Below the pieces are notes generated by a model. That model was not told the DNA's origin and searched no databases. It worked only from the letters and a program-made list of their open reading frames with translations. Positions 9,435 through 17,220 of a stretch of 64,000 nt of DNA are shown here, one piece after another (position 1 is the first letter of the stretch; each line of letters opens with the position of its first letter). This DNA comes from Halobacteriovorax sp. (GTDB taxonomy: Bacteria; Bdellovibrionota; Bacteriovoracia; Bacteriovoracales; Bacteriovoracaceae), in NCBI GenBank assembly GCA_002716825.1, contig PBCC01000080.1, positions 1-64,000 on the forward strand, in the 5' to 3' direction. The translations under genes were made by a program, and so were the position numbers.

Positions 9435-9452
9435 GTTGCAATATTTTGCAAC
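9435..9452. promoter_or_regulatory. Inverted repeat, candidate operator of the toxin-antitoxin pair
   Basis: GTTGCAA at 9435-9441 and TTGCAAC at 9446-9452 form a perfect 7-bp inverted repeat around TATT. It lies just upstream of the probable toxin start on the minus strand, where an XRE antitoxin would bind for autoregulation. Operator function is inferred. Confidence 0.55.
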
Positions 9453-9549
9453 ATGCGTAGATACAATCTATAGAGCAATATCAACTATGGAATATGGACG
9501 AGCTAAGTGACTAAAATTAAAGAGTGAGTTATAGCGGATTAGAAATTAT

Positions 9550-10482
9550 TTAAAGATGATTTTGCTTAAAATCTTCAATCGCACCACGAAGCCCATCTTC
9601 TAAAGAAATCTGAGGACTCCAGCCAAGAGAAGAAATCTTTGAGATATCGAGAAGCTTTCTAGGCGTTCCATCGGGCTTAGTCGTATCAAAGACCAATTCG
9701 CCTTTAAAGCCCATAATCTTGGCAATAGTGGCGGCCAGTTCACCAATACTGAGATCATTGCCACATCCGACATTCATCCAATCAAATTCTACTTTAGGCA
9801 GCATCATGACATGTACGCAGGCGCGAGCAAGATCATCAACGTGTAAGAACTCTCGGCGAGGCGTTCCTGTTCCCCAGACTGTGAAGGTCCCTAGATTCTT
9901 TTCAATGGTTTCATGCATGCGGCGAATGAGCGCTGGAATCACGTGAGAGTTTTCCGGATGATAATTATCACCTGGGCCATATAGATTTGTTGGCATAAGT
10001 GAGTGAAAATCATCACCGTATTGATCTTTGAAACTTTGGGCCAGCTTAAGTCCTGCAATCTTGGCGATGGCGTAGGGCTCATTGGTTGGCTCAAGCTCAC
10101 CGGTTAAAAGATATTCTTCTTTAATAGGTTGTGGGCATAGCTTTGGGTAAATACATGAGCTGCCTAAAAACTGCAGGCGCTTCACTTTGAAATCGTGGCA
10201 AGCCTTGGTGATATTGGCGGCAATAAGGAGATTGTCGGAGATAAAGTCGGCGCGATAAGTATTGTTTGCGTGGATTCCACCAACCTTCGCTGCTGCCATG
10301 AAGACGTAGTCGGGTTTGTAGGTTTTGAAGTAATTTTCGATATCGACTTGGCGAGTTAGATTTAGGTCTTTGCTTGACGGGGTGAGTAAGGATTCGGCTC
10401 CTTGCAGCAGGAGTTGTCTTTTTATAGCTGAGCCGACCATGCCACGGGCGCCTAAGATGAGAATTTTTGAATTTAAAACCAT
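9550..10482 (-). CDS. fcl: GDP-L-fucose synthase
   Basis: Epimerises and reduces GDP-4-keto-6-deoxy-mannose to GDP-L-fucose with NADPH. About 310 residues with the Rossmann motif [10 protein letters not shown], the ADLN-like [30 protein letters not shown], the catalytic YxxxK as EPYAIAK, and [10 protein letters not shown]. All are GMER/Fcl hallmarks. I use the ATG at 10482, since the four residues before it would need a TTG start. It is divergent from gmd, which makes its substrate, with about 75 bases between them. Confidence 0.93.
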   Translation of the reverse strand: MVLNSKILILGARGMVGSAIKRQLLLQGAESLLTPSSKDLNLTRQVDIENYFKTYKPDYVFMAAAKVGGIHANNTYRADFISDNLLIAANITKACHDFKVKRLQFLGSSCIYPKLCPQPIKEEYLLTGELEPTNEPYAIAKIAGLKLAQSFKDQYGDDFHSLMPTNLYGPGDNYHPENSHVIPALIRRMHETIEKNLGTFTVWGTGTPRREFLHVDDLARACVHVMMLPKVEFDWMNVGCGNDLSIGELAATIAKIMGFKGELVFDTTKPDGTPRKLLDISKISSLGWSPQISLEDGLRGAIEDFKQNHL

Positions 10483-10497
10483 ATCAATTACCAAAAC

Positions 10498-10524
10498 TTG
10501 CTGTTAGCCGATCTAAGCTATAAA
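10498..10524 (+). promoter_or_regulatory. Weak candidate promoter for gmd
   Basis: TTGCTG (10498-10503) and TATAAA (10519-10524) are 15 bases apart, shorter than ideal. An AGGGA ribosome-binding site at 10546-10550 precedes the ATG at 10558. It lies in the divergent fcl/gmd gap. Confidence 0.3.
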
Positions 10525-10557
10525 TTTACCCGATAAATTTTTAATAGGGAATTTTGA

Positions 10558-11589
10558 ATGTCAAAAGTTGCTTTGATTACTGGCGTTACAGGTCAGGATG
10601 GATCATATCTAGCAGAATTACTCCTTGAGAAAGGCTACACTGTTCATGGTATCAAAAGAAGAACTTCACTTATTAACACTGATCGAATTGACCATCTCTA
10701 TAAAGATCCACATGAAAAAGATGTGAAGTTTTTCCTGCATCATGGAGACATGACAGACAGCTCATCTCTTCTAAGAATTATTCAACAAACTCAGCCAGAT
10801 GAGATCTATAATTTGGCAGCTCAAAGTCATGTCGCTGTTTCTTTCGAAGAGCCTGAATATACAGCAAACTCAGATGCGATTGGCCCTCTTCGTATGCTTG
10901 AGGCTATTAGAATTTTGGGACTAGAGAAGAAGACTCGCTTTTATCAGGCGAGTACTTCAGAACTTTATGGCTTAGTTCAGGAAATTCCACAAAAAGAAAC
11001 GACTCCATTTTACCCTAGAAGCCCTTACGCGGTTGCAAAGCTTTATGCTTACTGGATAACTGTAAATTATCGGGAGGCTTATGGAATGTACGCTTGCAAC
11101 GGAATTCTTTTTAATCACGAAAGCCCTGTCCGTGGTGAAACATTTGTAACTAGAAAAATTACTAGAGGTCTTGCTGCTATAAAGAAGGGTAGGCAAGACT
11201 GCCTCTACCTTGGAAACTTAGATGCCAAACGTGACTGGGGCCACGCCAAGGATTATGTGGAAGCAATGTGGTTAATGCTCCAACAAAATAAGCCTGAAGA
11301 CTTTGTCATTGCTACGGGTGAGCAATACAGTGTTCGAGATTTTATCAATGCTGCGGCGAAAGAGTTGAAGATAAAGATTGAATGGCGAGGTCAGGGTGTT
11401 GAAGAAAAAGGCTATGACCAAAATGGTAAGTGCATCATCGCAGTGGACTCAAGGTATTTCAGACCTGCAGAAGTTGAAACTCTTCTTGGAGATGCAACGT
11501 TAGCTAGAAATAAGCTAAATTGGAGTCCAAGAATTAGCTTTGAAGAACTTGTATCACAAATGGTGGTCGCTGATATGGAAAATGACTAA
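10558..11589 (+). CDS. gmd: GDP-mannose 4,6-dehydratase
   Basis: First committed step from GDP-mannose to GDP-4-keto-6-deoxy-mannose, the precursor of GDP-fucose and GDP-rhamnose. A 343-residue extended SDR with [32 protein letters not shown], the catalytic region ASTSELYG and [26 protein letters not shown] and [14 protein letters not shown]. The length matches the family. It is divergent from fcl, and its stop lies two bases before the convergent ABC-transporter gene. A GT10 fucosyltransferase at 53.6 kb could use the end product. Confidence 0.96.
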   Translation: MSKVALITGVTGQDGSYLAELLLEKGYTVHGIKRRTSLINTDRIDHLYKDPHEKDVKFFLHHGDMTDSSSLLRIIQQTQPDEIYNLAAQSHVAVSFEEPEYTANSDAIGPLRMLEAIRILGLEKKTRFYQASTSELYGLVQEIPQKETTPFYPRSPYAVAKLYAYWITVNYREAYGMYACNGILFNHESPVRGETFVTRKITRGLAAIKKGRQDCLYLGNLDAKRDWGHAKDYVEAMWLMLQQNKPEDFVIATGEQYSVRDFINAAAKELKIKIEWRGQGVEEKGYDQNGKCIIAVDSRYFRPAEVETLLGDATLARNKLNWSPRISFEELVSQMVVADMEND

Positions 11590-11591
11590 AT

Positions 11592-13292
11592 TTACTTTTT
11601 TGAAGTACCTAGATCGAGTGTGAAAGTTGCTAATTGAAGCATGGCCTTTCTGTGTGTGACCACAATAGTTGTGTAGTTCTTGATAATGGCTTGAAGTTCG
11701 AGAATTATTGCAGTTTCAGTGTCCTCGTCGAGATTTGCTGTAGGCTCATCCAAAATCAAGAGTTTTGGCTTTCTAAGAAGTGCTCTTGCAAGCATTATTC
11801 GTTGTTTTTGCCCCGCGGATAATCTCTCTGCCTTTTCATCAATTTTCATATTAAGATTTTCAGGGCTAGATTCCACAAAGTCGTTGAGTTGTGTAACTCT
11901 TAGAATGTTTGAAATAAGCTCGTCACTAGGAGTCTCTGACTTATTTAAACCGTACAATAAGTTGTCTCTTAGGGTGCCCTCTATAAAGTATGGATATGGG
12001 CCAACATACCCAATGCGTTTTGATAGCTGGTCTCGGACAATATAGCTTTCAGTACTATTTACAGACACAGAGCCCATTGTTGGTTTGAGTAGACCACAGA
12101 CAATGGATAGCAGCGTGCTCTTTCCTGTACCTGATTCACCTACCACAGCAAGACATTGTCCTTTCGAAACTGAGAAGCTGATTAAATTAAAAAGACGTTC
12201 GCTTTGATCGTAAGCAAAAGATAAATTATGAGCGACGATATTAATTTCATCAAAAGTATTTCTGCTAGCATTGTCGACCTGATATTCATGTGTTGGAGTG
12301 GTCGTGGAGTGGGCTTTAAAGAACTCACTTAGGTTAATCGTACTTTTCGAGTTCGTCTTAAAATCACTTGCAAGTGAGGAGGTTAAGGAGATTGATTGTG
12401 TGAATCGGATGAATAAATAGAAGAAGGTTATTGTCGAAAACTGCGCTCCCCATGAATTGGTGCGATGTTCCATAAAAGCAATTATGCAGATAATAATGGT
12501 TCCGACGATTGAGGGGAGTGAGTGTTTTATGGAAATAGATGCAAACACTCGCTTGTAAGAGTAGAGATATTCTTTTAGAGAGCTTTTAGCTTTTGAAATT
12601 TCTCGGTCACTAATGCCTAAAATACTGAGATAAAAATTATTTCTAATACCATCAGATAGGGCGAGATTTGTTCTCTCCCAGTGTTTGGATAAATCGTTAC
12701 CTGCAGCGATTAGCTTCTTGCTAATCAATAAAAATGGGATTGAGAAAGTGATGAGTAGTGCGAAGCCAAGAGCAAAAGCAGGTGGACTAGTTTTTAGACA
12801 CATAAAGGCAAGAGCAACAGCAGTCGTTAGGGCTGTTAGTAGTGATGATAAGTTGAGCATTGCTGTAGAGGCTCGCTGAGTCTCTTCTGAAAACATAGAC
12901 AGGGCTTTAGCATTTGAAACCTTAGAGGCGTTAGCCAGAGAGAGAGAGACTATAGCTTCCCTTAGGTTTGTTGCGTAGCTCTGCATTGAAAGTCTACTTA
13001 AGAAAACTTTTCCGCCCTCAATTAAGCCTCTGCCAAGTCCAATAGAAACAACTAGGGCGAGTGTGCCCGTGAAGCCAAGTTTTAGACTGAGCCCAGACTC
13101 GGCTAGAGACTCGTGATTTAGGATGCCTAGCTTTGTAAAAAGAAGTTGCAAGGCTATGGCAAAAGAATATTCAAGAAAAGCGGCAAGAAATCCAATTGCT
13201 AATGACGCTATGAGCATCATCTTGGTGGCTGGTGAGGCTAGTTGAAAAGAGAGTTTGGCAGACATTGAGTAGTCAGTAATGGTATTTTTCAT
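11592..13292 (-). CDS. ABC transporter with fused permease and ATPase (PglK/MsbA-like)
   Basis: A half-transporter of 566 residues. The first 320 residues hold about six hydrophobic spans beginning ATKMMLIASLAIGFLAAFLE. The ATPase follows, with Walker A GESGTGKST near residue 390, signature LSAGQKQR near 492, Walker B LLILDEPTANLD and the switch histidine in IVVTHRK. Its setting among glycan genes and its size suggest lipid-linked oligosaccharide flipping like PglK; lipid export is the alternative. The ATG at 13292 is chosen because GAGGAAA lies 5 bases before it. A second ATG 12 bases upstream overlaps that site. Confidence 0.82.
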   Translation of the reverse strand: MKNTITDYSMSAKLSFQLASPATKMMLIASLAIGFLAAFLEYSFAIALQLLFTKLGILNHESLAESGLSLKLGFTGTLALVVSIGLGRGLIEGGKVFLSRLSMQSYATNLREAIVSLSLANASKVSNAKALSMFSEETQRASTAMLNLSSLLTALTTAVALAFMCLKTSPPAFALGFALLITFSIPFLLISKKLIAAGNDLSKHWERTNLALSDGIRNNFYLSILGISDREISKAKSSLKEYLYSYKRVFASISIKHSLPSIVGTIIICIIAFMEHRTNSWGAQFSTITFFYLFIRFTQSISLTSSLASDFKTNSKSTINLSEFFKAHSTTTPTHEYQVDNASRNTFDEINIVAHNLSFAYDQSERLFNLISFSVSKGQCLAVVGESGTGKSTLLSIVCGLLKPTMGSVSVNSTESYIVRDQLSKRIGYVGPYPYFIEGTLRDNLLYGLNKSETPSDELISNILRVTQLNDFVESSPENLNMKIDEKAERLSAGQKQRIMLARALLRKPKLLILDEPTANLDEDTETAIILELQAIIKNYTTIVVTHRKAMLQLATFTLDLGTSKK

Positions 13293-13333
13293 CAGTTTCC
13301 TCATGTAACTTTAGATCATACCAGAGGTGTATT

Positions 13334-15439
13334 TTGTCTACAAAAAAGAAAGTGCTCATTACCGGAGGAACAGGATTATTATCCTCTGCGGCATGGCTCT
13401 ATCAAGAAGATAAATGGGACATCACGTTTATATCAAGGTCGAAGGATCGATTGCCTAGAGGTAAGAAGTGCGTTGTTGTCTCGTTGGAAGAATCGGACAA
13501 GCTTAAAACAGTTCTAGAAGAAATGAAGCCTAGCTTTATCTTACATACGGCAAGCCTAACGAGTGTCGAGCAGTGTGAAGAAAATAAATATAAAGCATAC
13601 CTCTCTAACGTGCTCACCACATCAAACATAGCTAAGACTGCGGCTCAATTGGGAATTAAGCTTGTGCACGTGTCTACTGACCATTTTTCTAGCGAAGGAG
13701 ACTTGAGTTCTGAAGATGAGATCGGATTCCCTCAGAATAATTACGCATTAACAAAGCTGCAGGCTGAATTTGAAGTAAAAAAATATTGCCCAGACTCACT
13801 TATTATACGCACCAATTTTTTCAGTTGGGGGCTTCCGCATAGAAAAGCTTTCCTAGATTTTATCGTCGATAATTGTCTTGAGCAAAAGAAGATAACCCTT
13901 TTTGATGACATAAAATTTAATCCAATTTCAGCAAAGTATTTACTTCACTATATCGATCTATTGCTTGAAATCAATTCATCCGGTGTGTTCAATGTTGCAG
14001 GAGATGAGCTGCTGACGAAGTACGAATTCGGTATGAAGGTTTGCGACGAAATGGATGTTGACAGTTCATTTGTTGCCAAGGGTTCTATTGATGAGCAAGT
14101 GGGCTTGGTTTTGCGCCCGAAAAACCTTTCAATTTCTAATGAAAAGTTGAAGAAGACTTTGAGCCTGAATGAAGTTCCAAGCGTCCAGCAAATGCTAAAA
14201 GAGCTACGTGAAGAAGAAAAGCAGATTAAACTCAGTGTTGATCAGCAGTATTCCAATCCGAAGCCCCCTTTTGTTTCTTATGGGAAACAGACTATAGATG
14301 ACAGCGACTTCGATGCAGTGATGTCAACACTAGCAAGTAGCTATTTGACTCAGGGGCCGAAAGTTGAAGAGTTCGAAGCTGCCATTGCACGCTATGTCGG
14401 AGCTAAGTATGCCGTCGCCATGAATAATTGGACTTCAGGTTTGCATATGTCCATGCTTGCACTTGGAGTGGGGCCAGGGGATTTCGTTGTCACAACTCCT
14501 CTTTCTTTTGTTGCGAGTAGTAACTGTATCGTTTATGTAGGCGCGCAACCAATCTTTGTAGATATTGATCCAGAGACACTAAATATTGATGTTGAAAAAG
14601 TTGCTGAAGCCTGTCGAAGTAATAAAAACGTTAAAGCAATTATACCTGTACATTTTGCTGGCGCACCTTGCGAGATGAAAGAATTGCGTGAAGTTGCGAA
14701 TAAATATAACGTCAGTATTGTTGAAGATGCGGCCCATGCGCTGGGGGGAAGTTATTTGTCTGGAGAAAGGATTGGTAACCCTCGTTACTCTGAAATGATA
14801 GGATTTAGCTTCCATCCAGTGAAGAATATAACAACTGGAGAGGGGGGAGCAATTACAACAAACTCAGAAGTCATCTATCAAAAATTACTTAAAATCAGAT
14901 CTCATGGAATCAACAAGGGGTTTGATAGTTTTGAAAATGAAGGTGAAGCTTTTCATTTAGGCGTAAAAAACCATTGGTATTATGAAATGCAAGAGCTAGG
15001 TTATAACTTTAGAATAACAGACTTACAGTGCGCACTTGGATTATCTCAAATGAAGCGTATTGATCATTTTTTTAAAGAAAGACAGCGAGTCGCAAGTCTG
15101 TATGATAAACACTTTTCATCACTTCCAAACATTAAGCTTCTTCAAAAAAACACTCGCAGTCAAAGTGGTAATCATCTTTATGTTATAGGAATTGAATATG
15201 AAGAAATAGGCTTGAGTAGATTTGAAGTTTTTGAGAAATTCAAAGAAAAAGGAATTCAGGTTCATGTTCACTATATCCCAATCACAAATCAACCTTTCTA
15301 CAAAAACAACTACAAGACTGTTGAAATGCCAAACTCTGAAAAATATTATGCAATGGCACTTACTTTGCCAATTTATCCATTGATGACAAATGTAGAAGTA
15401 GAGCGAGTCGTCGAAAGTCTTAGAGAAATCGTTGGTTGA
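13334..15439 (+). CDS. pseC: Fusion of RmlD-like SDR reductase and PseC-like DegT aminotransferase
   Basis: A continuous 701-residue frame with two enzymes. Residues 1-290 form an extended SDR of the dTDP-4-dehydrorhamnose reductase type: GGTGLLSS, ILHTASLTSVEQCEENK, HVSTDHFSSEG and catalytic Y137-x3-K141 in NNYALTK. Residues 310-701 form a PLP aminotransferase of the PseC/DegT type: YLTQGPKVEEFE, AMNNWTSGLHMSMLALG, VEDAAHALGG and the PLP lysine K497 in SFHPVKNITTGEGG. The PseC half would aminate UDP-4-keto-6-deoxy-AltNAc; the SDR role is unknown. The TTG start has AGAGGTG 5-6 bases upstream. It heads a plus-strand operon. Confidence 0.85.
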   Translation: MSTKKKVLITGGTGLLSSAAWLYQEDKWDITFISRSKDRLPRGKKCVVVSLEESDKLKTVLEEMKPSFILHTASLTSVEQCEENKYKAYLSNVLTTSNIAKTAAQLGIKLVHVSTDHFSSEGDLSSEDEIGFPQNNYALTKLQAEFEVKKYCPDSLIIRTNFFSWGLPHRKAFLDFIVDNCLEQKKITLFDDIKFNPISAKYLLHYIDLLLEINSSGVFNVAGDELLTKYEFGMKVCDEMDVDSSFVAKGSIDEQVGLVLRPKNLSISNEKLKKTLSLNEVPSVQQMLKELREEEKQIKLSVDQQYSNPKPPFVSYGKQTIDDSDFDAVMSTLASSYLTQGPKVEEFEAAIARYVGAKYAVAMNNWTSGLHMSMLALGVGPGDFVVTTPLSFVASSNCIVYVGAQPIFVDIDPETLNIDVEKVAEACRSNKNVKAIIPVHFAGAPCEMKELREVANKYNVSIVEDAAHALGGSYLSGERIGNPRYSEMIGFSFHPVKNITTGEGGAITTNSEVIYQKLLKIRSHGINKGFDSFENEGEAFHLGVKNHWYYEMQELGYNFRITDLQCALGLSQMKRIDHFFKERQRVASLYDKHFSSLPNIKLLQKNTRSQSGNHLYVIGIEYEEIGLSRFEVFEKFKEKGIQVHVHYIPITNQPFYKNNYKTVEMPNSEKYYAMALTLPIYPLMTNVEVERVVESLREIVG

Positions 15440-15460
15440 GATATTATTTATAGGTGAAAA

Positions 15461-16366
15461 ATGAAAAAATTGCTGAATATTCAAGAACTTAGGGAAAGCT
15501 ATAAGAAGGGCGAGAATATATCCTTAAAATTACAGTCTGATGGCTCTCTATCATCCGAGGATATTATTGAGGTTTCATACGATCTTCAGTCTGGCTCTTA
15601 CACTAACTATGTTTTGAGCAATATCGAAAGAGCAAATGCTTACGCATTAGAGTTAGCACAGCTCCTCGATGAGCATCTCGACGAAAATGACATAATGTTG
15701 GACATAGGTACCGGGGAGATGACAACACTTACTCTAATGCTGAGTCAATTAAAGAGGTCTCCAAGGTTGGTTTTAGCTTTTGATATTAGTTGGTCGAGAA
15801 TTTATGTGGGGAAAAAATTTGTTGAAAAATACTCGAAATTTGACAACGAAAAAGTTCTCCCCTTCGTTGCAGAGATGGAACACCTTCCGTGTGCCGACAA
15901 TTCGATAGATGTTGTAACTTCAAGTCATGCTCTCGAACCCAATGGTGGAAAACTTGAATCTATTTTAAGAGAGCTTTTTCGAGTAACAAGAAAAAAACTT
16001 GTGCTGTTTGAGCCTAGCTACGAGAATAACTCAAAAGAGGGCAAGGCTAGAATGGATAAGTTTGGATACATAAAAAACTTGGCGGATATAGTCGAGTCAT
16101 TAGGAGGACAAGTTCTTAGTACGACCCAACTTCATAATATTGCAAACCCCCTAAATCCGACTTACTGCTATGTGGTTTCTGTCGATGCAGCGCGAGCGAG
16201 CGATGACCAAGACTTCTCTTTTTCTGTTCCAGGAGTTAGTACGCCTCTATTTTTGAAAGACTCTTTTTACTTCTCTGAACAGATGGGGGTTAGTTTTCCA
16301 ATTATTGATAAAATTCCCGTTCTAAAAAACTCAGCTGCAATTTTGACTTCAGCCCTTCGAATATGA
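15461..16366 (+). CDS. Class I SAM-dependent methyltransferase with Trm112-like tail
   Basis: A 301-residue protein. A Rossmann methyltransferase core spans about residues 60-200, with motif I MLDIGTGEMTTLTLML, the acidic strand end VLAFDIS and post-motif DVVTSSHALEPNGGK. The last 60 residues contain FPIIDKIPVL, which resembles the C-terminal strand of Trm112/YcaR zinc-ribbon-like domains, though the usual cysteines are absent. Substrate is unknown; position between pseC and the aldo/keto reductase suggests a sugar or sugar-nucleotide. Its stop overlaps the next ATG (ATGA), so the genes are cotranscribed. Confidence 0.78.
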   Translation: MKKLLNIQELRESYKKGENISLKLQSDGSLSSEDIIEVSYDLQSGSYTNYVLSNIERANAYALELAQLLDEHLDENDIMLDIGTGEMTTLTLMLSQLKRSPRLVLAFDISWSRIYVGKKFVEKYSKFDNEKVLPFVAEMEHLPCADNSIDVVTSSHALEPNGGKLESILRELFRVTRKKLVLFEPSYENNSKEGKARMDKFGYIKNLADIVESLGGQVLSTTQLHNIANPLNPTYCYVVSVDAARASDDQDFSFSVPGVSTPLFLKDSFYFSEQMGVSFPIIDKIPVLKNSAAILTSALRI

Positions 16367-17220
16367 ATATTATCTTGGGAACCGTCCAGTTTGGGCTCGA
16401 CTATGGTATTCTTGGCAGAGGCTTGCCCAGCGAAGATGATTGCAAGCAAATGATGAGTTTTGCTCACGAGAATCACATTAGAACTTTAGACAGCGCCATT
16501 GCTTATGGTCTTGCTCATGAGCGTATTGCTAGCTTTCATCTGAAGTCCTCCAGTAAATTCAATATAATTACAAAATTTCACTCAAGTGACATTAATGGCA
16601 GTCTAAGGTCTTTTTTGGTCGATTTGTGTTCAGAGTTAAATGTTACAAGACTGAGTTGTTTAATGTTTCATTCATTTACCGATTACGAGCTTAATAGGTC
16701 TATTGCTGTAGATCTGGTGGAGCTAGGGGATCTTGTTGAGCGGGTGGGGGTCTCAGTTTATGGCCTTGATGAGGCGCTTGTAGTAGAAGGCGATCCGTGT
16801 ATTCAGGTTATACAAATGCCTTTTAACTTATTTTATCTAGGTCGTAGGGAAGACGACTTTCTTTCTTCAAAAAACAGGCGGTGCGATCTCCACATTCGAT
16901 CAGTTTACGCTCAAGGGTTAGTATTTGCAGGTTCAAATTCTCAAATAAAGAAGCTACCTGTTCAGTTGCAAGAGGCAGTTTTTAAAATTCAGGAGGTTTG
17001 CAATACATATTCCATGAACATTGGGGCACTTGCTCTTCACGTTGTACGTGCAAGGCTTTCTGATCGTGACGCAATGTTGGTAGCAGCTGATGGTCTCGAC
17101 CAATTAAAGGAAACTGTTAGAATTCTAAATGAAGAGTCATCAGACCCACCGTTGGAGCTAATAACTGAAATTGTATCAAGCGTTCCAGTCTTGGATCTTG
17201 ATCCAAGGAGTTGGCCTTGA
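16363..17220 (+). CDS. Aldo/keto reductase family protein
   Basis: A 285-residue NAD(P)H-dependent reductase fold. The N-terminal GTVQFGLDYGI matches the AKR group found in nonulosonate and flagellin-glycan clusters. The catalytic tetrad region is visible as TLDSAIAYGLAHERI (Asp, Tyr), and LMFHSF carries the histidine strand; FNIITKFHS supplies the lysine. It overlaps the methyltransferase by 4 bases and the following fusion gene by about 4 bases. It probably reduces a sugar carbonyl in the pathway encoded around it; the substrate is not readable. Confidence 0.8.
   Translation: MNIILGTVQFGLDYGILGRGLPSEDDCKQMMSFAHENHIRTLDSAIAYGLAHERIASFHLKSSSKFNIITKFHSSDINGSLRSFLVDLCSELNVTRLSCLMFHSFTDYELNRSIAVDLVELGDLVERVGVSVYGLDEALVVEGDPCIQVIQMPFNLFYLGRREDDFLSSKNRRCDLHIRSVYAQGLVFAGSNSQIKKLPVQLQEAVFKIQEVCNTYSMNIGALALHVVRARLSDRDAMLVAADGLDQLKETVRILNEESSDPPLELITEIVSSVPVLDLDPRSWP

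Noticed and set aside
9446-9475. TTGCAA and TATAGA spaced 17 bases on the plus strand resemble a promoter
   Set aside because: No plus-strand gene follows; the next gene is on the minus strand. It overlaps the inverted repeat upstream of the toxin-like gene and is probably chance.
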